DNA from: Tridacna crocea
Lineage: Eukaryota; Mollusca; Bivalvia; Cardiida; Cardiidae
Assembly: GCA_943736015.1 (NCBI GenBank)
Contig: OX031069.1
Span: 24,743,235-24,807,234, forward strand
DNA: 64,000 nt
Reading direction: 5' to 3'
A model generated the notes under the pieces. The model saw nothing but the letters and a program-made list of their open reading frames with translations. It did no database searches and was not told where the DNA came from. Position numbers and translations under genes: made by a program. Shown here piece after piece: positions 62,801 through 64,000 of this stretch. Each line of letters opens with the position of its first letter. Position 1 is the first letter of the stretch.

Positions 62801-63217
62801 ATATTGCAGAGGGCAACCATGGATAAATCATCTGAAATTATCCTGAAAGTTGCATTAAACTATTCAATCTATCAATCTAATAATCAATCAATCTATCAAT
62901 TTAATAATGTACTTACTGTAAATTTTTAAGAAACTGAGACAATACAGGCAGGATTCTTCGGTCAGATCCAACAGCAATACTGCAGTCAGGCACTACCTTC
63001 ACAAAAATATTGAACTCTGTAGAGATGGCATTTTCATTCTCATTTCCAGTTCCCTCATCCAAATCCGAAGCTATTTTATCAAAAGTAGCTTCTACATCAG
63101 ACAGGGGATGGGGAACTACTGCTACATTATTGTTGCTCACTTCTCTTGAATCAACAAAGATAGACTTATAGAGTGCCAAGAGACCATCTGGGCTGTATTT
63201 AAATCTTGAAACAAGAG
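28493..63217 (-). CDS. TERT: Telomerase reverse transcriptase (TERT), 19 exons, 5' end outside the window
   Basis: TERT is the catalytic subunit of telomerase and copies its RNA template onto chromosome ends. Nineteen exons read on the - strand give 783 residues with no stop, and every splice phase agrees. Seen in order: CP motif CPYKTLLNHYCP, QFP-type block VYLFVRSCVQRILP, motif T with FYVTDTTF, RT motif 1 LRFLPK and 2 LRPIVNM, motif A YFVKTDIARCYDSI, the IFD insertion, motif B' GISQGSVISTLLC, motif C VRIVDDYLFVTP, motif D EKVLINF, primer-grip motif E WFPWCGML, and the C-terminal extension with KCHRIYID and WLCLHAFI. The three catalytic Asp (one in A, two in C) are present. The TEN domain lies right of 63217; the final 20-40 residues were not found with confidence. 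Introns are stuffed with TTAA MITEs. It is convergent with the SLC1 gene. Confidence 0.97.
28700..29155. mobile_element. Pearl-like element remnant with nested TTAA MITE
   Basis: The left part has tttcatatatgcccaaaggg then gcttgtcagtgaaatgg; the right part has cattgtggtaagtttcaacc and a short gacggacaaccggggcc tail. The same left and right parts form the element at 37611-37866. The MITE at 28751-28979 separates them. Confidence 0.6.
28751..28979. mobile_element. TTAA hairpin MITE, perfect stem
   Basis: 229 bp, TTAA at both ends, perfect 49-bp palindromic centre; inserted into a pearl-like remnant. Confidence 0.9.
29156..29714 (-). mobile_element. DNA element with GCATCTTCGCGACCCAAGG inverted ends, longer copy
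   Basis: On the - strand it begins ggcatcttcgcgacccaagg and ends ttggcttgtaaagatgtggc, whose complement resembles the start. It is about 560 bp and is the opposite-strand partner of 24603-25026. Confidence 0.65.
29804..29995. mobile_element. TTAA hairpin MITE, right end truncated
   Basis: Left TTAACCCTTTACC is intact. The right end is cut by the next copy at gcaaatgcttttaatt. Confidence 0.7.
29996..30216. mobile_element. TTAA hairpin MITE
   Basis: Stem with a few mismatches (ttaccaagatg). Right end tgtggtaatgagtaa. Confidence 0.75.
30289..30519. mobile_element. TTAA hairpin MITE, degraded
   Basis: Left end ctaaccccttatcaaacaat, tip tgcttgtaacagcatt with lost pairing. Confidence 0.65.
30536..31590. 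repeat. 27-bp minisatellite, open on both strands
   Basis: About 38 diverged units of ggcaaaccaagaacctatgg-tgtgaga. On the + strand a unit reads GKPRTYGVR; on the - strand SHTIGSWFA. Some units alternate with a GNQRTKDVR form, giving a partial 54-bp period. Frames of 185 and 177 residues exist on opposite strands. It lies in the last identified TERT intron. Confidence 0.85.
31990..32385 (+). mobile_element. tRNA-like SINE copy split by a TTAA MITE
   Basis: The left part caatacctaacaactgcgtt then ggctcagtgtttatgg and the right part aaccttgaaaaacaaggata, catgggttctaatc and tttgtttctttgttacagac together match the unsplit copy at 32795-32960. The MITE 32075-32303 lies between. Confidence 0.6.
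32075..32303. mobile_element. TTAA hairpin MITE, perfect stem, inside a SINE
   Basis: 229 bp, TTAA-bounded. Stem base is cactgtgggaaaaggag on one side and its exact complement on the other. Confidence 0.9.
32438..32666. mobile_element. TTAA hairpin MITE
   Basis: Opposite orientation to the copy at 32075. TTAA-bounded; one mismatch at the tip (CTGGTTATCAG). Confidence 0.9.
32795..32960 (+). mobile_element. tRNA-like SINE, unsplit copy
   Basis: A-box-like tttagctcagtagttatggt and B-box-like ggggtttgaatcccgcc are about 55 bp apart. It begins atacctaacaactgcg and ends ttgtttctttgtttcagac, as the 31990 copy does. Confidence 0.6.
33190..33248 (-). CDS. TERT: TERT exon: C-terminal extension
   Basis: The acceptor is ttttgcag and the donor gtcagt. 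It encodes HSDRWQTIGLHSHTNQAVR plus two bases of a Trp codon. NQAVRW corresponds to human SEAVQW. Confidence 0.85.
33303..33534. mobile_element. TTAA hairpin MITE, first of three in tandem
   Basis: Starts TTAACACTTTACGAAACAAT; stem intact except aatgttttct flank. Its right TTAA doubles as the next copy's left TTAA. Confidence 0.85.
33531..33771. mobile_element. TTAA hairpin MITE, second of three in tandem
   Basis: More diverged than its neighbours (tggtaaccatcatttactct); ends near ttgtcatctaa. Confidence 0.7.
33768..33993. mobile_element. TTAA hairpin MITE, third of three in tandem
   Basis: Opposite orientation; one stem arm lacks tcctt. It ends 48 bp from the TERT exon at 34042. Confidence 0.85.
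34042..34094 (-). CDS. TERT: TERT exon: C-terminal extension
   Basis: The acceptor is ttttcag and the donor gtaagc. It encodes IISSLSSSTMSKLNSFK, with the first two bases completing an Asp codon. It aligns with VISDTASLCYSILKAKN of human TERT. Confidence 0.88.
34479..34714. mobile_element. TTAA hairpin MITE
   Basis: Left TTAACCCCTTAGC. The stem base is shortened (aactgtggaaaaggag). Confidence 0.8.
34714..35010. mobile_element. Two abutting TTAA hairpin MITE pieces
   Basis: A left-end fragment (34714-34800) is followed by a copy with a perfect stem tip at 34900-34950 in the other orientation, decayed at its edges. Confidence 0.65.
35064..35236 (-). CDS. TERT: TERT exon: C-terminal extension core
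   Basis: The acceptor is tacttcag and the donor gtaggt. It encodes SVQQKCHRIYIDPAINSEDQ, VITNLFHMFVFASLKLHAIV and KKMPSKGAKGVTLTLLE. A competing AG at 35224-35225 would break the phase, so 35236 is chosen. Confidence 0.92.
35296..35434. mobile_element. TTAA hairpin MITE, right half
   Basis: From ctcagtttcccatgatgttt to ggtacagagttaa; ends within 60 bp of the TERT exon at 35064-35236. Confidence 0.7.
35713..35782 (-). CDS. TERT: TERT exon: start of C-terminal extension (thumb)
   Basis: The acceptor is ttttccag and the donor gtaagt. It encodes VSDTMTFDLTHNPGRAMKEK then LV plus two bases of a Tyr codon completed at 35236. It aligns with [22 protein letters not shown] of human TERT. Confidence 0.9.
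36105..36600 (+). mobile_element. Pearl-like element, incomplete
   Basis: Begins aaaagggccatgatggacct then gtatcgctccactggct, the head shared with 39217 and 45717. The interior has ccctgtaaaacatgagaccc and similar, not a gene. The 3' end was not recognised, so the right limit is approximate. Confidence 0.45.
36894..36974 (-). CDS. TERT: TERT exon: motif E, primer grip
   Basis: The acceptor is tattcag and the donor gtaagt. It encodes WFPWCGMLFNTKTLEVAVDY then DRYTGT, closely matching human [20 protein letters not shown]. The intron to the motif D exon is about 4.3 kb and contains several pearl-like elements. Confidence 0.97.
37480..37970. mobile_element. TTAA hairpin MITE split by a pearl-like insertion
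   Basis: Left half ctaccagatgacaaaattca to ttggaaaacattagggaa; right half from gattctggtcaccaacattt to aagattgcttgctaatca. The insertion occupies about 37611-37866, near the MITE centre. Confidence 0.6.
37611..37866 (+). mobile_element. Short pearl-like element
   Basis: Starts caagagcttagcagcgcata and includes tcttgtcagtgaaatgggta, cattgtggtacgtttggact and gacggacagacggactgaca before gggccatgacataatac. No 145-bp core. Confidence 0.55.
37982..38212. mobile_element. TTAA hairpin MITE
   Basis: TTAA-bounded with a near-perfect stem (one change, gagaaaacgctgg). T8 run at the stem base. Confidence 0.85.
38323..38550. mobile_element. Hairpin MITE, GAAATTGCTC variant
   Basis: TTAA-bounded with main-family ends (CCCTTTCCCAAACG), but the stem centre is ggagaaattgctctttgtga / gcaatttctcc. 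Confidence 0.85.
38619..39213. mobile_element. TTAA hairpin MITE interrupted by a second TTAA element
   Basis: Left end TTAACTCTTTACCAAATGAC, right end tgtggtaaagagttaa. The right arm is split at an internal TTAA by the element at 38819-39181. Confidence 0.88.
38819..39181. mobile_element. piggyBac-type MITE, GGTAAGACCTGTGTAATG ends
   Basis: Perfect 18-bp inverted ends GGTAAGACCTGTGTAATG / CATTACACAGGTCTTACC, flanked by TTAA at 38815-38818 and 39182-39185. 363 bp, no coding capacity. Removing it restores the normal MITE sequence gtcgttaaaagtcggg. Confidence 0.88.
39503..39700. mobile_element. TTAA hairpin MITE, one stem arm deleted
   Basis: gtgggaaaaggttaccagca joins the two sides directly. 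A degraded copy precedes it at 39300-39506. Confidence 0.7.
39849..40077. mobile_element. TTAA hairpin MITE
   Basis: Left TTAACTCTTTACCAAACGAC; tip GCTGATTACCAGC; stem base mismatched on the right (ttccaagagtg). Confidence 0.8.
40600..40860. repeat. Interspersed palindrome-bearing repeat, copy 2 of 3
   Basis: Opposite orientation to 23510 and 49015. Stem ccaggtcagactgtgc / gcgcaggctgacctg, then taaattgacctgcactattg. Confidence 0.65.
40900..41162 (-). mobile_element. tRNA-derived SINE, copy 2 of 3
   Basis: On the - strand: A box tagctcagtaggtagagcgt, B box ggttcgaatccccgg, then the body with ggtcccgtgtgacggtgtga and tacgccgagcacgttaaaga. It is the best-preserved head of the three. Confidence 0.75.
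41325..41417 (-). CDS. TERT: TERT exon: RT motif D
   Basis: The acceptor is acttgcag and the donor gtgggt. It encodes IPEYNCHTNTEKVLINF and DEKLSVHED. IPEYNC..N.EK...NF corresponds to human VPEYGCVVNLRKTVVNF. Confidence 0.94.
41480..41636. mobile_element. TTAA hairpin MITE, right half
   Basis: From tgctggtaaccagcattttc to ttaggaaagagttaa; lies about 65 bp upstream (gene sense) of the TERT motif D exon. Confidence 0.7.
41909..43782. mobile_element. hAT-like non-autonomous element, CAGTGCTCTCAATAAG ends
   Basis: Perfect 16-bp inverted ends CAGTGCTCTCAATAAG / CTTATTGAGAGCACTG enclose 1.87 kb without a transposase frame. Flanks share only caaat, so an 8-bp duplication is not demonstrated. A foldback at 42893-43052 lies inside. 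It sits in the TERT intron between motifs C and D. Confidence 0.65.
42893..43052. repeat. Foldback element (GTTAATTCACGTTTTT arms)
   Basis: Arms run gttaattcacgtttttttcg / aaaacgtgaattaac and ttgcagaggccctcaaaa / tttttcgggcctctgcg, centred on ctcgtgcttcgcactcg. About 75 bp per arm with few mismatches. Confidence 0.75.
43899..44106 (-). CDS. TERT: TERT exon: RT motifs B' and C
   Basis: The acceptor is ttctgtag and the donor gtaagg. It encodes GISQGSVISTLLCNFYYADM (motif B') and EFLVRIVDDYLFVTPDQQST (motif C with both catalytic Asp). This is the strongest single TERT match in the window. Confidence 0.98.
44159..44247. mobile_element. TTAA hairpin MITE, left half
   Basis: TTAACCCTTTACCAAACAAT to ggagaaaatgctgc, cut at the stem tip; 53 bp from the TERT motif B'/C exon. 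Confidence 0.7.
44377..44605. mobile_element. TTAA hairpin MITE, near-perfect stem
   Basis: 229 bp, TTAA-bounded; one mismatch at the stem base (ttccaacaatg). A degraded half copy follows at 44605-44770. Confidence 0.88.
44800..44834. repeat. (CT)n microsatellite
   Basis: About 17 CT units. Confidence 0.9.
45010..45084 (-). CDS. TERT: TERT exon: IFD end
   Basis: The acceptor is aatttcag and the donor gtaggt. It encodes MCHHFETGKGLLNVLNSHCF then VNIIK at phase 0, aligning with the segment just before motif B' in vertebrate TERT (GLFDVFLRFMCHHAV). Confidence 0.88.
45180..45427. mobile_element. TTAA hairpin MITE, degraded
   Basis: Left arm actaaatgacaaaatcttag and right arm gtttgtgtggtaagggactt remain; stem destroyed. 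Confidence 0.55.
45717..46516 (+). mobile_element. Pearl-like element
   Basis: Head acaagagggccatgatggcc then ctgtattgcaccactggct; tail acacacacacaatggacacc, ggccatgacataagcccg, hairpin gctggcctttggccag and tggggctaaaa. The interior tgctatggcaaccagagttt matches 39217's. It contains a MITE fragment near 45755 and ends 73 bp from a TERT exon. Confidence 0.65.
46590..46766 (-). CDS. TERT: TERT exon: IFD (insertion in fingers domain), first part
   Basis: The acceptor is atatttag and the donor gtatgt. It encodes ELADEELMITRYVTVSCKGG, then IVRRRFRRKVFSLCDFEPDI and GNDTHTILVDK. It joins both neighbours at phase 0 and lies between motifs A and B', as the telomerase-specific IFD does. Confidence 0.93.
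46835..46869. repeat. CT-rich microsatellite
   Basis: CCCTCTCT / TCTCTC repeats upstream of the TERT exon at 46590-46766. Confidence 0.8.
47068..47386. mobile_element. TTAA hairpin MITE with an 80-bp insertion in the right arm
   Basis: TTAACCCTTTACC to tccgttaaagagttaa. About 82 bp (aactttctgtaaacgcgagt...) are inserted between two copies of tcaatt in the arm that normally reads gctttcaatttggacc. Confidence 0.75.
47732..47957. mobile_element. TTAA hairpin MITE
   Basis: TTAACTCTTTATCACATGAG to tgtggtaaagagttaa; stem tip CTGGTTACTAG. Confidence 0.85.
47990..48165. mobile_element. TTAA hairpin MITE, degraded
   Basis: aaacattgtagaaatagaag and ggattggttggtaacaggtt remain; 70 bp from the motif A exon. 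Confidence 0.6.
48235..48486 (-). CDS. TERT: TERT exon: RT motif A with catalytic Asp
   Basis: The acceptor is tattgcag and the donor gtgaag. The exon runs from KLSVNKQLTDLHLVLTYLK to NLYFVKTDIARCYDSIHQ and IMEKIFEE. YFVKTDI..CYDSI corresponds to human YFVKVDVTGAYDTI, with the metal-binding Asp conserved. Confidence 0.97.
48634..48861. mobile_element. TTAA hairpin MITE
   Basis: 228 bp, TTAA-bounded, stem complete but for tcctgcaatg. Confidence 0.88.
49015..49295. repeat. Interspersed palindrome-bearing repeat, copy 3 of 3
   Basis: Stem agtgtcagccctggtcag / ctgaccagggctgacact with gcctgcgctattcgagcact in the loop. This is the best-paired of the three copies. Confidence 0.7.
49319..49537. mobile_element. 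TTAA hairpin MITE
   Basis: Left TTAACTTTTTACC; tip CTGGTTAGCAG; ggtagaaaa lost before the stem. Confidence 0.8.
49666..49893. mobile_element. Hairpin MITE, GAAATTGCT variant
   Basis: TTAA-bounded (TTAACCTTTTCCCAAACAAG to tttgggaaagggttaa) with the alternative stem aaaggagaaattgcttataa. Confidence 0.85.
49908..50135. mobile_element. TTAA hairpin MITE next to a TERT exon
   Basis: TTAACTCTTTACCACACTAT to ttggtaaagagtta; ends 37 bp from the motif 1/2 exon at 50172. Confidence 0.82.
50172..50300 (-). CDS. TERT: TERT exon: RT motifs 1 and 2
   Basis: The acceptor is cttccag and the donor gtatgt. It encodes SKVQELIQSKESLGV, STLRFLPKQKSLRPIVNMG and VTSPQFSLK. LRFLPK and LRPIVNM are RT motifs 1 and 2. 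A MITE ends 37 nt downstream of the exon. Confidence 0.96.
50545..50740. mobile_element. TTAA hairpin MITE, right end replaced by the next copy
   Basis: TTAACCCTTTACC intact; truncated at gcaaatgcttacaattt where the next copy begins. Confidence 0.75.
50736..50961. mobile_element. TTAA hairpin MITE inserted into the right arm of the previous copy
   Basis: Starts TTAACACATTACCAAACGAC and ends gatggattaa; the previous copy's missing right end (aagtctaaaattttgtcgtt) resumes at 50962-50998. Confidence 0.75.
51263..51494. mobile_element. TTAA hairpin MITE
   Basis: TTAACTCTTTACCAAACAAC to ttggtaaacggttg; three extra bases in one stem arm (ttttccctcc). Confidence 0.82.
51538..51766. mobile_element. 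TTAA hairpin MITE
   Basis: TTAACCCTTTACCAAACGAC to tgtggtaatattttaa; perfect tip, single change at the stem base (gtgggtaaagg). Confidence 0.88.
52133..52170 (-). CDS. TERT: TERT 38-nt exon
   Basis: The acceptor is atttatag and the donor gtatac. It encodes LLKRKTLKPMAK plus the two bases that complete the preceding Gly codon. It fills the gap between motif T and motif 1 in the expected phase. Three tandem repeats of about 78 bp lie directly upstream in the intron. Confidence 0.85.
52190..52435. repeat. Three tandem repeats of about 78 bp in a TERT intron
   Basis: Each unit carries cacacatatcttatttaaaa, an A-rich run and cccttcttggggttgt-gggtaga. It lies just upstream (gene sense) of the 38-nt TERT exon and explains the 108-residue open frame there. 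Confidence 0.8.
52436..53085. other. TERT intron, nothing recognised
   Basis: A degraded GATCAGACTGC palindrome half near 52978-53005 is the only repeat seen. The 98-residue hydrophobic + strand frame at 52524 has no recognisable homology. Confidence 0.4.
53089..53296 (-). CDS. TERT: TERT exon: motif T
   Basis: The acceptor is ttttacag and the donor gtaagt. It encodes TKNVDWLQDIK, a hydrophobic stretch, FYVTDTTFLRYKLLYYRQ and VVWNRINVQGLN. FYVT.TTF is diagnostic for telomerase motif T. A TTAA MITE begins only 24 nt upstream of the acceptor. Confidence 0.95.
53320..53547. mobile_element. TTAA hairpin MITE at a TERT splice acceptor
   Basis: TTAACTCATTACCAAACGAC to gtagtaatgggttaa. Perfect stem tip. 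It starts 24 bp from the acceptor of the motif T exon. Confidence 0.9.
53544..53762. mobile_element. TTAA hairpin MITE, tandem with the previous copy
   Basis: Shares a TTAA with the 53320 copy; same orientation and perfect stem. Confidence 0.9.
53775..54042. mobile_element. Hairpin MITE mosaic, degraded
   Basis: A left-end fragment (53778-53825) abuts a copy in which the stem tip is replaced by gctatggcgcgcaatttctc. Confidence 0.55.
54136..54363. mobile_element. TTAA hairpin MITE
   Basis: TTAACTCATTACCAAATGAC to tgtggtaatgggttaa; one arm shortened (cagcattacccctttt). Confidence 0.87.
54360..54588. mobile_element. TTAA hairpin MITE, tandem with the previous copy
   Basis: Shares the TTAA at 54360. 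Tip CTGGTTATCAG. A stem-only half copy follows at 54589-54700. Confidence 0.87.
55146..55349. mobile_element. TTAA hairpin MITE
   Basis: Left end tttagcacatgacaaaattt; stem complete but for ttcctacaatg; right end lost at the TTAA of the next copy. Confidence 0.78.
55346..55541. mobile_element. TTAA hairpin MITE
   Basis: TTAACTCCTTACCAGACAAT to tttggtaaagagttaa; stem tip mutated (gaaggtatcaagcattttct). Confidence 0.78.
55649..55870. repeat. Tandem duplication of about 110 bp in a SINE
   Basis: Both units read cttttcacagatgcaata, a C10-12 run, ttttgattgattgaatttgc, gacgccctctgatggctg and cagatacagg. The high identity suggests a recent duplication. Confidence 0.85.
55830..56075 (-). mobile_element. 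tRNA-derived SINE, copy 3 of 3
   Basis: On the - strand: agcctgtatagcccagttgg, tagagtgtaagactt, then gggctcaattcccacga and gagtcccatgtgacagtgct. Same order as 16550 and 40900. Confidence 0.65.
56140..56380. mobile_element. SINE body, ATTGATTNNNTGAATGGTGTTTT family
   Basis: tcactgaatggtgttttaag, taacattatttcatttatac and tgtgacagctcacatattca match 13747-13830. The tRNA-like part is at 56340-56375 (atgagtcttacacttcaata then ctgagccaagcagga). Confidence 0.55.
56531..56601 (-). CDS. TERT: TERT exon: end of QFP block
   Basis: The acceptor is gtcttcag and the donor gtatga. It encodes ISECLSMGKYDKVSLGQLM then TGIK, matching the KLSLQEL region of vertebrate TERT. Confidence 0.9.
56655..57020. repeat. 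CT-rich low-complexity stretch
   Basis: Repeated ctctctc and cctctct blocks at 56660-56735 and 56985-57025. Confidence 0.6.
57079..57166 (-). CDS. TERT: TERT exon: QFP-type RNA-binding motif
   Basis: The acceptor is gttctag and the donor gtaagt. It encodes VYLFVRSCVQRILPVQLIG then SVRNRNLILK, matching the vertebrate block VYGFVRACLRRLVPPGLWG. Confidence 0.93.
57351..57857. mobile_element. Paired inverted tRNA-like sequences in a foldback element
   Basis: Two tRNA-like units lie in opposite orientations: 57385-57450 (- strand, cctctgtagtgtaatggtag, cacgtctgcccggcaagcag, gaggttcgattcctgg) and 57714-57785 (+ strand, tgtagtgtaacagtagcaca, tctggcaagcagaagg, gaggttccattcccgg). The second is enclosed by about 65-bp inverted repeats (gcaaggaatgatgtagatca / tgatctacatcattccttgc). 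Confidence 0.7.
57385..57452 (-). repeat. tRNA-like sequence (not a convincing tRNA gene)
   Basis: An A-box-like tagtgtaatggtagcacg and B-box-like ggttcgattcc with a 5-bp anticodon-like stem tctgc/gcaga. The T-stem pairs poorly and the U33 position is C, so it is called SINE-like. Confidence 0.5.
58095..58317. mobile_element. TTAA hairpin MITE
   Basis: Left end tttcccaaacaatccctgat, right end tttagtaaaagcttaa; the second stem arm is shortened. A very degraded copy follows at 58318-58515. Confidence 0.75.
58644..58714 (-). CDS. TERT: TERT exon: RNA-binding domain linker
   Basis: The acceptor is ggcttcag and the donor gtaagt. It encodes FYKRQLQKEDVSRHLNEH then VHKRQ. Only this frame is open, and it joins both neighbours in phase. 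It corresponds to the linker between CP and QFP in other TERTs. Confidence 0.85.
58744..59287. mobile_element. ATACTGCAAAG module (58744-59096) plus GTCAGGTGGCAG hairpin (59103-59287)
   Basis: The module has inverted ends tattatactgcaaa / tttgcagtataata. The hairpin has arms gtcaggtggcaggggacttg / caagtcccctgccacctgac with four aaacttgttcatggct-type blocks inside, two per arm. Confidence 0.75.
59425..59646. mobile_element. TTAA hairpin MITE, perfect stem tip
   Basis: The left TTAA is lost (tcctccgacaaacgacaaat); right end ttggtaaagggttaa. Confidence 0.83.
59810..60041. mobile_element. Hairpin MITE, GAAATTGCT variant with different ends
   Basis: TTAA-bounded. Ends CCCTTTACCTTATATG and ATGGAGTAAAGGG; stem ggagaaattgctttttaaga / gcaatttctcc. 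This and 19215 carry atctatggagtaaag / ctccatagatactc in place of the main-family arms. Confidence 0.8.
60107..60334. mobile_element. TTAA hairpin MITE
   Basis: TTAACTCTTTACCACATGAG to tgtggtaataggctaa; stem cactgtgggaaaaggag with a perfect tip. Confidence 0.87.
60493..60895. mobile_element. TTAA hairpin MITE interrupted by another copy
   Basis: aacattgtgggaaaagaaga to caatttttgagtt is followed, after the inner copy, by gtttgttttgttgtctgcaa and ttggtaaagacttaa. The left end is missing. Confidence 0.8.
60599..60824. mobile_element. TTAA hairpin MITE nested in a MITE of the same family
   Basis: TTAACCCATTACCAAACAAC to tgtggtaatgggttaa; stem with one base change (cccacgatg). Confidence 0.9.
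60932..61029 (-). CDS. TERT: TERT exon: CP motif
   Basis: The acceptor is ttttccag and the donor gtaggc. It encodes KCPYKTLLNHYCPVSAR and a basic stretch ending ARINGK. CPY..LL..HCP is the conserved CP motif of the telomerase RNA-binding domain. Confidence 0.92.
61030..61767. other. TERT intron with a possible Tc1/mariner-type end
   Basis: At 61325-61400, tacagtattttccggacatt then aggccgctg and the partly inverted ttataagaagcagctta resemble the CAGTANTTTCCGGACNATAAGCCGC ends of pogo/Tigger-like elements. The remainder is unassigned. Confidence 0.35.
61768..61971. mobile_element. TTAA hairpin MITE, one arm shortened
   Basis: gaactctttacaaaatgaca to gcgtggtaaagagttaa; the left stem arm is reduced to ggagaaaatattggttacca. 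Confidence 0.78.
62191..62682. mobile_element. DNA element with GGGCGTATTCCTTT inverted ends
   Basis: Left cagggcgtattcctttcggt, right aggtgaaaaggaatacgccc. The interior is made of repeated gttctggaacan / ntgttccagaac blocks on both strands. No coding frame. Confidence 0.7.
62917..63217 (-). CDS. TERT: TERT exon: linker before the RNA-binding domain
   Basis: The acceptor is atttcag and the donor ttaca|gtaagt. About 100 residues start SRFKYSPDGLLALYKSIF, pass through an acidic Asn/Glu-rich stretch and end RRILPVLSQFLKNL, aligning with vertebrate TERT just before the CP motif. The first two bases complete a codon from an exon beyond the window. Confidence 0.85.
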
Positions 63218-63246
63218 CTGAAATTATAAATTAGTGGGTATTAAGC

Positions 63247-63481
63247 CTTGATCAAATAATTCCGTGAGTTTTAATGAATCTGAGGAAGAAAACTTTTCAT
63301 AACATTGAGGTAAAAGAAAAAAATGCTGATAACCACTTAACCAGCAATGTCTCCTTTTCCCAATGTGTTTTCTACCATACTTTTGAATGTATGCTGATGA
63401 TTACCAAACACTAATTGTATTGTTGTATGCAACTGCTTTTGGTATAGGTCGGTCTATAATATTTTCGGCTAGTAAAGAGTT
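63247..63481. mobile_element. TTAA hairpin MITE, degraded
   Basis: gtaaaagaaaaaaatgctga and cggctagtaaagagtt are recognisable; tip duplicated (aaccacttaaccagcaatg). Confidence 0.6.
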
Positions 63482-63505
63482 CCACATTTCCCCAAAACAA
63501 AATTA

Positions 63506-63731
63506 TTCCTTTACCAAACAATCTTTGGTTTTTACGATTCCGAGATGGAATCCTTTTGAAAACATTAAGGGAAAAGGAGAAAATGCTGGTAACCAGCATT
63601 TTCTCCTTTTCCCACAATGTTTTCTACCCTGCTGGAAACAAATTTCAGTTTTTTAATTATGTTTATTTTGTCGTCTGCGAGTGCTTTCAATTTGGACCAG
63701 TTTAAAATTTTGTCGTTTGGGAAAGGGTTAA
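63506..63731. mobile_element. TTAA hairpin MITE
   Basis: attcctttaccaaacaatct to tttgggaaagggttaa; stem with one change (cattaagggaaaagg). Confidence 0.85.
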
Positions 63732-63849
63732 AGAAGGCCTGTAAACATCTTCAGTAAAATATGGATTGTGAATTAGAATTCAGGTCAGCAGCATCTTCCT
63801 CCTTCTCAAAGTACATGTATGTTTTCAAAAGTCTTTCCCTTCAGGATCT

Positions 63850-64000
63850 TTTGACTCTTTTCCAAACAACAAAATTTCAGACTTGTCCAAATTGAAAGCA
63901 TAGGCAGACGACAAAATAAACATGACTCAAAAATTGAAACTTGGCTTCAGAAGAGAAGAATATATAATTATGCCTTTTTAAAATATTGTGGAAAAGGAGA
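63850..64000. mobile_element. TTAA hairpin MITE, runs off the window
   Basis: ctcttttccaaacaacaaaa and gacaaaataaacatgactca lead to attgtggaaaaggaga at the edge. Confidence 0.7.

Noticed and set aside
1-64000. CRISPR array, operons or prokaryotic origin suggested by tandem repeats
   Set aside because: Spliced animal genes and tandem (not spacer-separated) repeats rule this out.

Overview
The window is animal nuclear DNA: AT-rich, with split genes whose introns follow the GT-AG rule, and dense in short DNA transposons. The two host genes, the tRNA-derived SINEs and several arrays resembling oyster 'pearl' elements (tandem core repeat plus ACGG-type microsatellite) point to a bivalve mollusc. 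That taxon is inferred, not proven.

Two host genes lie tail to tail. On the + strand, four exons between 568 and 18189 encode the C-terminal half (266 residues plus stop) of an SLC1-family excitatory amino-acid transporter. On the - strand, 19 exons between 63217 and 28493 encode 783 residues of telomerase reverse transcriptase (TERT): the CP and QFP-type RNA-binding motifs, motif T, RT motifs 1, 2, A, B', C, D and E, and most of the C-terminal extension. The reading frame closes across every splice junction in both genes. The TERT 5' end (TEN domain) lies beyond the right edge; its last short exon was not identified with confidence. The SLC1 5' half lies beyond the left edge.

Most of the rest is repeats. 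From about 18.4 kb to the right edge, including nearly every TERT intron, the DNA is packed with copies of one roughly 228-bp TTAA-flanked hairpin MITE with a near-perfect central stem. Further elements are inserted into these MITEs: a 2.2-kb pearl-like element with fourteen 145-bp units (26.07-28.26 kb), a second pearl-like element (37.6 kb), a TTAA-flanked MITE (38.8 kb), another copy of the same MITE (60.6 kb) and a tRNA-like foldback composite (57.35-57.86 kb). The SLC1 introns (0.8-17.9 kb) hold a different set: a 1.48-kb element with perfect 8-bp flanking duplications, hAT-like and foldback elements, a LINE 3' fragment and SINEs. A 1-kb 27-bp minisatellite, open on both strands, lies in the last TERT intron.

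No rRNA, CRISPR, intact tRNA, LTR element or autonomous transposase was recognised. The open frames outside the listed exons are best explained as translations of repeats.
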